This document shows positions 26,601 to 32,441 of a stretch of DNA of 32,441 nucleotides, in pieces. Made by a program: the position numbers and the translations under genes. Location of the stretch: positions 1-32,441 of the forward strand of contig NZ_SMAC01000027.1 of NCBI RefSeq assembly GCF_004342115.1. Direction: 5' to 3'. Within the stretch, counting starts at the first letter, position 1; each line of letters opens with the position of its first letter. Under the pieces are notes generated by a model. That model saw nothing but the letters and a program-made list of their open reading frames with translations. It had not been told where the DNA came from and ran no database searches. This DNA comes from Mannheimia haemolytica. Lineage in GTDB: Bacteria > Pseudomonadota > Gammaproteobacteria > Enterobacterales > Pasteurellaceae.

Positions 26601-27692
26601 ATGAGCAAAATTCAAGAAATCACTCGTGAAAGCTGGATCCTTTCAACTTTCCCTGAATGGGGTACTTGGTTGAATGAAGAAATTGAAGAAGAAGTTGTAC
26701 CGGAAGGCAATTTTGCAATGTGGTGGCTAGGCTGTGTCGGTGTGTGGATTAAAACCCCAGCTGGTGCGAATATCTGTATGGATTTATGGTGCGGTCGTGG
26801 TAAATCCACCAAGAAAGTAAAAGATATGGTGCGTGGTCATCAAATGGCAAATATGGCAGGGGTGCGTAAGCTCCAGCCTAATTTGCGGGCTCAACCGATG
26901 GTGTTAGATCCGTTTGCGATTAACGAAGTGGACTTCATTCTCGCTTCTCACTATCACTCAGACCATATTGATGTAAACGTGGTAGCGGCTATTTGCAATA
27001 ATCCGAAATTAGACCACGTTAAATTTGTCGGCCCGTGGCACTGTGCAGAATTATGGAAAAAATGGGGCGTGCCGGAAGAGCGTATCATTGTGGTAAAACC
27101 GGGCGATGTCGTGAAATTAAAAGATGTAGAAATTCACGCCCTAGATTCATTTGACCGTACTTGTTTAGTGACCTTACCGGTAGAAGGTGCAGAAGAACGT
27201 GGCGGAGAACTTGCAGGCTTATGCCCATCAGATGAAGAAATGGGACGCAAAGCTGTGAACTATGTGTTCAAAACCCCGGGCGGTACGATTTATCACGGTG
27301 CGGATTCTCACTACTCAATCCAATTCGCTAAACACGGTAAGCAATTTGATATTGACGTAGCACTGAATAACTATGGCGAAAACCCGGTTGGTATTGCGGA
27401 TAAAATGACTTCAGTTGATTTATTACGTATGGCGGAATGCTTACGCTGTAAAGTGATTATTCCAGTTCACCATGATATTTGGACAAACTTTATGGCAAGT
27501 ACGCAAGAAATTATTGATTTATGGCGTATGCGTAAAGATCGCTTACAATACCAATTCCACCCATTTATTTGGGAAGTGGGCGGCAAATATGTTTACCCAC
27601 GTGATAAAGACTTAATTGAATATCATCACCCTCGCGGCTTTGATGACTGCTTCGAGCAAGAGCCAAATATTCAATTTAAATCCATGCTATAG
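26601..27692 (+). CDS. ulaG: L-ascorbate-6-phosphate lactonase UlaG
   Basis: UlaG opens the lactone ring of ascorbate-6-phosphate to 3-keto-L-gulonate-6-phosphate. It is a 363-aa metallo-beta-lactamase-fold enzyme. The metal motif is [10 protein letters not shown] (116-125), with further ligands in HGADSHYS and [40 protein letters not shown] starts after AGGAGACTATT; an upstream start at 26562 lies within the operator repeats. It is divergent from ulaA and has its own terminator, as in E. coli where ulaG is a separate unit. Confidence 0.96.
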   Translation: MSKIQEITRESWILSTFPEWGTWLNEEIEEEVVPEGNFAMWWLGCVGVWIKTPAGANICMDLWCGRGKSTKKVKDMVRGHQMANMAGVRKLQPNLRAQPMVLDPFAINEVDFILASHYHSDHIDVNVVAAICNNPKLDHVKFVGPWHCAELWKKWGVPEERIIVVKPGDVVKLKDVEIHALDSFDRTCLVTLPVEGAEERGGELAGLCPSDEEMGRKAVNYVFKTPGGTIYHGADSHYSIQFAKHGKQFDIDVALNNYGENPVGIADKMTSVDLLRMAECLRCKVIIPVHHDIWTNFMASTQEIIDLWRMRKDRLQYQFHPFIWEVGGKYVYPRDKDLIEYHHPRGFDDCFEQEPNIQFKSML

Positions 27693-27701
27693 GTGAGCAG
27701 T

Positions 27702-27730
27702 CGCCACTCTCACTGGAGAGTGGCGTTTTA
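27702..27730 (+). terminator. Intrinsic terminator of ulaG
   Basis: CGCCACTCTC pairs with GAGAGTGGCG over 10 bp around ACTG, followed by TTTTA. Confidence 0.85.
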
Positions 27731-27775
27731 GCAAGTTCATTATGGAGCAGTAGTGATTAGTAATGGGATAAAGTA

Positions 27776-28522
27776 GTGAACGAAAGTTATAGACACAAAG
27801 AGTTATTAGCCCTGTTGGAAGAACGGAAAGCACTTTCAACAGCAGATATTATGCAGTTGTTAAATATTTCTCCGGCAACAGCAAGACGTGATATCAGTAA
27901 ATTAGATGGTCAAGGTAAATTAAAAAAGGTTAGAAACGGAGCAGAAGCAATTCTAGCTTCTACAGTTTTTACAGCACACAAAATAACTAACAATGCGCAG
28001 GAGAAACGTAGAATAGCGGAAGCCGCCGGTCGTTTATGTAAAGATGGGGAAAGTCTTATTCTGACGTGTGGTTCCACAATGGAAATGCTCGGTGAAGTAT
28101 TATGTGGTAGAAAATTGCAAATTATTACCAATTATCTACCGCTTGCAAACCAGTTGATTGCAGGTTGCCACGATGATGTAGTGATTATGGGTGGGCAATA
28201 TAATAAACATAAAAAAGTGATGCTCTCAATTAACACCCAAAATGAGATGACTTATGCCGCTACCACAATGTTTACCAGTGGCAAAGGCTTAACCAGCGAA
28301 GGATTATTTAAAACCGATATGATTATTGCCAATGCCGAGCAACAAATGGCAAAGCACGCAGAACGTTATGTGGTGTTATTGGATAGCACCAAGCTCGGTA
28401 AAAAAGTCGGTATGCTGTTTAAAGAATTCGATAAAATTGATTTATTGATTACCGGCAAAGAAGCTGATCCGACAATTATCCAAGAATTGCGAAATAGAGG
28501 CTTGGATATTATCTTGGCTTAG
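27776..28522 (+). CDS. ulaR: Ascorbate-operon repressor UlaR (DeoR family)
   Basis: UlaR represses the ula genes and is released by L-ascorbate-6-phosphate in E. coli. The 248-aa protein starts at GTG with GGAT upstream; no in-frame ATG fits. The N-terminal HTH has MQLLNISPATARRDISKLDGQGKLKKVRNGAEAI (about 22-56). The sugar-phosphate domain has LILTCGSTMEMLGE, LQIITNYLPLANQLI, VIMGGQYNKHKK, MFTSGKGLTSEGLFKTDM and VGMLFKEFDKIDLLITGKEADP; all have close counterparts in E. coli UlaR. It lies between ulaG and ulaE, whereas E. coli ulaR is next to ulaG on its other side. Its operators are probably the GATT repeats at 26300-26564. Confidence 0.95.
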   Translation: MNESYRHKELLALLEERKALSTADIMQLLNISPATARRDISKLDGQGKLKKVRNGAEAILASTVFTAHKITNNAQEKRRIAEAAGRLCKDGESLILTCGSTMEMLGEVLCGRKLQIITNYLPLANQLIAGCHDDVVIMGGQYNKHKKVMLSINTQNEMTYAATTMFTSGKGLTSEGLFKTDMIIANAEQQMAKHAERYVVLLDSTKLGKKVGMLFKEFDKIDLLITGKEADPTIIQELRNRGLDIILA

Positions 28523-28527
28523 CCTGT

Positions 28528-28537
28528 ACAAGCGGTC
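28528..28537 (+). repeat. DNA uptake signal sequence (10/10)
   Basis: ACAAGCGGTC followed by AAATTTAATCAAAATTTTA, in the ulaR-ulaE gap. Confidence 0.8.
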
Positions 28538-28579
28538 AAATTTAATCAAAATTTTACTTATGATGTTCAAGGGAAAACT

Positions 28580-29440
28580 ATGAGAAAACATAAACTTGGT
28601 ATTTACGAAAAAGCCTTGCCGAAAAACATTTCGTGGCAAGACCGCCTTTCTATCGCCAAAGTCTGCGGTTTTGACTTTGTGGAAATGTCGATTGACGAAA
28701 CGGACGAACGCTTAGCCCGCCTTGATTGGAGCAAAAAAGAGCGTGCCAAGCTGGTGAAAACCATCATCAACACCGGCGTGACCATTCCGTCAATGTGCTT
28801 GTCCGGTCATCGCCGTTTCCCGTTTGGTTCTTGTGATGAAGCGACCCGCCAAAAAGCCTATGAAATTATGGAAAAAGCCATTCAACTGGCGGTAGATCTC
28901 GGTATTCGCACCATTCAGCTTGCCGGCTATGACGTTTATTACGAAGAGCAGGACGAAGGCACGATTCAACGCTTCCAAGAAGGTTTAGAATGGGCGGTAG
29001 AGCTGGCGGCAAGCAACCAAGTCACCATTGCGGTAGAGATTATGGACACCCAATTTATGAGTTCGATTTCCCGCTGGAAAAAATGGGACGAGATCATCAA
29101 ATCACCGTGGTTCACCGTGTATCCGGATTTAGGCAACCTCTCAGCGTGGAACGACAACGTAGCGGAAGAGCTGAAACTCGGCATCGACAAAATCTCAGCT
29201 ATTCACTTAAAAGACACTTACAAAGTGACTGAAACCTGCAAAGGTCAGTTCCGTGACGTACCATTCGGTGACGGTTGCGTAGATTTCGCCGCTTGTTTTA
29301 AAACCCTTGCCGAGCTGAATTACCGTGGCGCATTCTTAATTGAAATGTGGACGGAAAAAGCCGAAGAGCCGATTACTGAAATCATCAACGCCCGCCGTTG
29401 GATCGAACAAAAAATGCAAGAAGGAGGATTTACCCTATGA
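28580..29440 (+). CDS. ulaE: L-xylulose-5-phosphate 3-epimerase UlaE
   Basis: UlaE converts L-xylulose-5-phosphate to L-ribulose-5-phosphate. It is a 286-aa TIM-barrel epimerase. [45 protein letters not shown] style motifs, [20 protein letters not shown] (metal Glu), [19 protein letters not shown] and [12 protein letters not shown] all match the family. Start ATG is at 28580 after AAGGGAAAACT. Its TGA stop overlaps the ulaF ATG (ATGA), so the two are translated together. Confidence 0.96.
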   Translation: MRKHKLGIYEKALPKNISWQDRLSIAKVCGFDFVEMSIDETDERLARLDWSKKERAKLVKTIINTGVTIPSMCLSGHRRFPFGSCDEATRQKAYEIMEKAIQLAVDLGIRTIQLAGYDVYYEEQDEGTIQRFQEGLEWAVELAASNQVTIAVEIMDTQFMSSISRWKKWDEIIKSPWFTVYPDLGNLSAWNDNVAEELKLGIDKISAIHLKDTYKVTETCKGQFRDVPFGDGCVDFAACFKTLAELNYRGAFLIEMWTEKAEEPITEIINARRWIEQKMQEGGFTL

Positions 29441-30156
29441 CGCAATTAACTGAATTAACCCCTGCATTACAAGCCTTAAGAGAGCGTGTGTTAAAAGCCA
29501 ATTTAGAATTACCGAAGTATGGCTTGGTAACTTTCACTTGGGGTAACGTAAGTGAAATCGACCGTGAGACCGGTTTAGTCGCCATCAAACCTTCCGGCGT
29601 AGAATACGATGCGATGACGGTGGAAGACATTGTATTGGTTGATTTACAAGGTAATCGAGTTTACGGAGATAAAAAACCGTCTTCTGATACAGAAACGCAC
29701 TTAGAACTTTATCGCCAATTCACTGATATTGGCGGTGTGGTACACACTCACTCTCGCAATGCTGTAGGTTGGGCACAAGCAGGGCGTGATTTATTGGCAC
29801 TTGGCACCACTCAAGGCGATTATTTCTACGGTGCGATTCCTTGTACTCGCAAAATGACCGCAGAGGAAATTGCCGGCAGTTATGAGCTGGAAACCGGAAA
29901 GGTGATTGTCGAAACTTTCCGAACTCGAGGTATTGAACCGAAAGCAGTTCCAGGTGTGTTGGTACATTCACACGGTCCATTTACCTGGGGAAAAGATGGA
30001 CACGATGCTGTGCATAATTCTGTGGTATTAGAAGAGGTGGCTTACATGAATTTTATTAGCCATCAAATTCGCCCACAAATTGGCCCAATGCAACAGGAAT
30101 TATTAGATAAGCATTATCTGCGTAAGCATGGTGCAAATGCTTATTATGGGCAATAG
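29437..30156 (+). CDS. ulaF: L-ribulose-5-phosphate 4-epimerase UlaF
   Basis: UlaF yields D-xylulose-5-phosphate, linking ascorbate breakdown to the pentose phosphate pathway. It is a 239-aa class II aldolase-family zinc enzyme. [15 protein letters not shown] (32-46) binds phosphate, KPSGVEYD is conserved, [16 protein letters not shown] (101-116) holds zinc histidines, and [12 protein letters not shown] holds the third. The start at 29437 follows AAGGAGG; a frame opening at 29398 lies inside ulaE. An arabinose epimerase (AraD) is excluded by context. Confidence 0.95.
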   Translation: MTQLTELTPALQALRERVLKANLELPKYGLVTFTWGNVSEIDRETGLVAIKPSGVEYDAMTVEDIVLVDLQGNRVYGDKKPSSDTETHLELYRQFTDIGGVVHTHSRNAVGWAQAGRDLLALGTTQGDYFYGAIPCTRKMTAEEIAGSYELETGKVIVETFRTRGIEPKAVPGVLVHSHGPFTWGKDGHDAVHNSVVLEEVAYMNFISHQIRPQIGPMQQELLDKHYLRKHGANAYYGQ

Positions 30157-30198
30157 CTAATAACCTAAAAATTATTTTCCAAATTATCAACAGCTTTC

Positions 30199-30229
30199 GA
30201 GGGGCTTTCTATAATCGGAATAGCTCCTC
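30199..30229 (+). terminator. Possible terminator after ulaF
   Basis: GAGGGGCT and AGCTCCTC form an 8-bp stem (one G-U) around a 15-base loop, 42 bases after the ulaF stop. The following T-rich stretch is weak, so it is only a candidate. The remaining gap up to 30403 is A/T-rich and shows no gene. Confidence 0.4.
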
Positions 30230-30403
30230 AGTCTGTTTGAGTTTATGGATAGATCCACAAATAATTACCATTTTCCTTTTCTTGATTTTAATTTTGATTT
30301 TTGTTCTAATCTCTGCCTCTTGTTTTTACAAGTCTATTAAGGATCCGTAGTAGATTTGAAATAAACAAGAGTATCTTTGTATTTATTAGAAGGAAACCAA
30401 AAG

Positions 30404-32353
30404 GTGAAAAATAGAAATTATTTTGTTGCAATAGCAACAATATTAGCCTTATCGCCAGAGGTTAACGCAACTGAACTTTCAGATCAGCTTGCAAGTAGAA
30501 CAAGATATTATCCTTCCGCCACGGATAGTTATTATAGTTACTATAAATATGCACCGATTTATTCGGGCTACTATACATCGAATAGCCGTAATGGTTATTC
30601 GTCGTGGTATTATCCAGGTAGCAATGCAGGTGTAACAACCAGAACTGTTTCGACAACAGTTAATGGCATTACAGTTACAAAAGTTTATACAACGCATAAT
30701 GGGAGAACAACCGTTCGTACCACTTATGCTCCTGCTGTGAACAAACCAATTGTAAATAAACCGACACCGATTGCCAATAAACCCGTTGTAGATACGCCAA
30801 CTCAACCGGTTATTGATGCCAACCCAATTATGGATCCGCCAGTCCAACCAATAGTTGATAATAAACCCATCACTGATACACAGCCTAATCCAATTACAGA
30901 TAACAAACCTGTCATTGAATCGCCAATTGATGACACCCGTCCAGTTATCATTAGGCCTACAACACCGGTAAATCTTCATCCTGAACCTGTAGCTGTTGGT
31001 GTACCCAATGTAGGTATTCGATGGAATGACCGCTCTCGTGGTTACAACATTGATGATCCTAATAACAAACAAAATGTTAAGTTAACTGGTGAAGGTGTTA
31101 AAGTCGGTATCTTAGATAGTGGTTTTAAAAACTATTTAATGCAGGACGATATACTCAAAAAATTTGGTAATCGCGCTGTTATTATTGAAACAGGGCGTAC
31201 TGCCCCGGCTTCTGCAACACATGGTATTGAGGTCGCAGAAATGGTTGGGGGAGGGAACTCTCGCAATGGAGTAGCGTCTAAGTCAACGTTATTACTTGCG
31301 GATATTACCAAAACAACAAATGCGGGTACAGGATTATCCGCAACAGCTCCAATTTATTATGACTTATGGAATAGGGGAGCCCGTATTTTTAACCAATCAT
31401 ACGGTATTCCAAAGCCTCTTACTTATTTTAATAACAATAGAAATTCTAGCTATTACTATTTACACCAATTTGATGGTAATGTGTTGCAATTCTATAAGGA
31501 TAAAGTAAAAGAGGGGGGCTTATTTGTCTGGGCTGCGGGGAATAACCGTGGTGATCTTGATCCATCACTCCAAGCTGGGTTACCTCATTATGAAGCTGAC
31601 TTGGAAAAAGGTTGGATTTCTGTTGTTGCGGTAGCAACCAGAACTAATCAGGGATTGGGTAACTTTGAATGGAGCAATTTATTGCCATATTCTCAAGCCG
31701 GTGTGGCAAAAAATTGGACCGTTACCGCAATGGGTGACTACATCTTTAATTTAGGAGGTAGAAACATTATTGCTAGTGGTTCATCCTTTGCAGCTCCAGC
31801 CGTTACGGGTACAGCAGCTCTCGTGAAACAAAAATATCCTTGGATGGATGGTAACCTTATCAAACAATCTATTCTCTCGACGGCAACCGATATCGGCGCT
31901 CCTGGAGTTGATGATGTATATGGATGGGGTTTACTTAATATTGAAAAAGCCACTAATGGCCCTGCGCGTTTTGATAAACGACTCGCTTTAGCCGATAACG
32001 TGACTGTAAATATTCCAAATGGAAGCTATGAGTTTTCCAATAATATTAACGGTGATGCAGGCTTGGTGAAAAATGGCCAAGGCGAATTAATTTTATCGGG
32101 TGCTAGTACTTTTGAAGGGGATACAACACTCAATGAAGGTGCTGTCACTATTAACGGTAAAAAATATGTGTCTAAAGTAAACGTATCTCCAAGTGGTACA
32201 TTGGTTGTCAATAATACCACGTTAGAAAATGGCGTAAATAACGAGGGTACAGTTGTCAACCAGGGTTATTCTACGATTAAGAGAGCTTACGTTGCTTCAG
32301 CACAAAGTACGCTAGTGTCAGATTTAGGTTCAAACTTAAATGTATGTATGTAG
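30404..32353 (+). CDS. Secreted subtilisin-type protease, truncated autotransporter
   Basis: A 649-aa S8 protease from a GTG start after AAGGAAA. A signal peptide (about 1-22, cut after VNA) is followed by a tyrosine-rich segment (35-70, with YYSYYKY), a proline-rich linker (about 112-190, with repeats of NKP, DTP, ITD) and the catalytic domain. The triad is Asp238 (VGILDSGF), His273 (ATHGIEV) and Ser461 (GSSFAAPAV), with oxyanion Asn380 (AAGNNRG). After it comes GLVKNGQGELILSGASTFEGDTTLNEGAV (553-581), a passenger-associated repeat typical of autotransporters. The protein then stops at LNVCM with no beta-barrel, so the gene seems cut short. It resembles Ssa1/AasP-type Pasteurellaceae proteases; the exact identity is unsure. 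Confidence 0.85.
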   Translation: MKNRNYFVAIATILALSPEVNATELSDQLASRTRYYPSATDSYYSYYKYAPIYSGYYTSNSRNGYSSWYYPGSNAGVTTRTVSTTVNGITVTKVYTTHNGRTTVRTTYAPAVNKPIVNKPTPIANKPVVDTPTQPVIDANPIMDPPVQPIVDNKPITDTQPNPITDNKPVIESPIDDTRPVIIRPTTPVNLHPEPVAVGVPNVGIRWNDRSRGYNIDDPNNKQNVKLTGEGVKVGILDSGFKNYLMQDDILKKFGNRAVIIETGRTAPASATHGIEVAEMVGGGNSRNGVASKSTLLLADITKTTNAGTGLSATAPIYYDLWNRGARIFNQSYGIPKPLTYFNNNRNSSYYYLHQFDGNVLQFYKDKVKEGGLFVWAAGNNRGDLDPSLQAGLPHYEADLEKGWISVVAVATRTNQGLGNFEWSNLLPYSQAGVAKNWTVTAMGDYIFNLGGRNIIASGSSFAAPAVTGTAALVKQKYPWMDGNLIKQSILSTATDIGAPGVDDVYGWGLLNIEKATNGPARFDKRLALADNVTVNIPNGSYEFSNNINGDAGLVKNGQGELILSGASTFEGDTTLNEGAVTINGKKYVSKVNVSPSGTLVVNNTTLENGVNNEGTVVNQGYSTIKRAYVASAQSTLVSDLGSNLNVCM

Positions 32354-32364
32354 AAGATCAAACC

Positions 32365-32409
32365 TAATCTGACAGTCCCCCGTTTTAAATTACCGTGTCT
32401 GTCAGATTA
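32365..32409. repeat. Inverted repeat just after the protease stop
   Basis: TAATCTGACAG (32365-32375) and CTGTCAGATTA (32399-32409) are perfect 11-base inverted arms around 23 bases. It begins 12 bases after the early stop. It is either the end of an insertion element running out of the window (an IS30-type element is one possibility) or a transcription-end hairpin without a T run. The window stops 32 bases later, so it cannot be decided here. Confidence 0.4.
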
Positions 32410-32441
32410 ATTTGAGCTTAAATTCTTTTCCACCCAAATCC

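Noticed and set aside
30740-30970. Pro-rich coding repeats as a phase-variable simple-sequence tract
   Set aside because: The repeats are degenerate at DNA level with no uniform unit that could slip.
30479-31072. 197-aa open frame antisense to the protease gene
   Set aside because: Its Ile/Asn/Arg/Cys-rich composition mirrors the Pro-rich and Tyr-rich coding strand; no family features or ribosome site.

Overview
The window is a piece of a Pasteurellaceae chromosome. The evidence is near-identity of the ribosomal proteins to the gammaproteobacterial set, a Sxy/TfoX competence activator, and about a dozen copies of the ACAAGCGGT(C) DNA uptake signal. That signal is the Actinobacillus pleuropneumoniae/Mannheimia type rather than the Haemophilus influenzae AAGTGCGGT type. 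The species cannot be fixed from the window; Actinobacillus, Mannheimia or Bibersteinia are all reasonable.

Layout. (1) 1-270: tRNA-Asp and tRNA-Trp with a terminator, probably the distal end of an rRNA operon lying to the left. (2) 370-7300, all on the minus strand: housekeeping genes prmA, tldD, a glutathione S-transferase, lysA, the tiny lipoprotein gene lptM, fumC and sxy. (3) 7300-12770: a divergent intergenic region with a regulated leader, then the complete S10 ribosomal operon rpsJ-rplC-rplD-rplW-rplB-rpsS-rplV-rpsC-rplP-rpmC-rpsQ. It is closed by a terminator instead of running on into rplN. (4) 12775-14833, minus: a CysJ-like diflavin reductase without a sulfite reductase hemoprotein nearby, and a stand-alone Aer-like PAS protein. 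(5) 15126-17546, plus: a three-gene unit of ATP-grasp ligase, esterase-fold hydrolase and exported DUF302 protein, function unknown. (6) 17650-21397, plus: D-glycerate use (cdaR regulator, GntP-type permease, glycerate kinase). (7) 21465-30156: an L-ascorbate (ula) locus. Import and decarboxylase genes lie on the minus strand (ulaA/ulaB, a broken cyclic-phosphodiesterase/5'-nucleotidase gene, ulaC, ulaD). Divergent plus-strand genes are ulaG, ulaR, ulaE and ulaF. (8) 30404-32353: a secreted subtilisin-type protease with autotransporter features but no beta-barrel, followed by a hairpin sequence that may be the edge of an insertion.

How the parts work together. The ula enzymes give a full path: PTS import as ascorbate-6-phosphate, lactone opening by UlaG, decarboxylation by UlaD, and epimerisation by UlaE and UlaF to xylulose-5-phosphate. 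A consensus CRP site and helically phased GATT repeats in the divergent control region fit CRP activation and UlaR repression. However, the import transcript carries three coding lesions (a 1-base loss between the EIIC and EIIB parts, and a frameshift plus a stop in the nucleotidase gene), so ascorbate uptake may be decaying in this strain, or the sequence has errors.

The most promising candidates for something undescribed are the ATP-grasp/esterase/DUF302 unit, the orphan diflavin reductase next to a free FAD-type PAS domain, and the periplasmic phosphatase gene embedded in an ascorbate PTS operon. The S10 leader shows a readable attenuator design with mutually exclusive hairpins.
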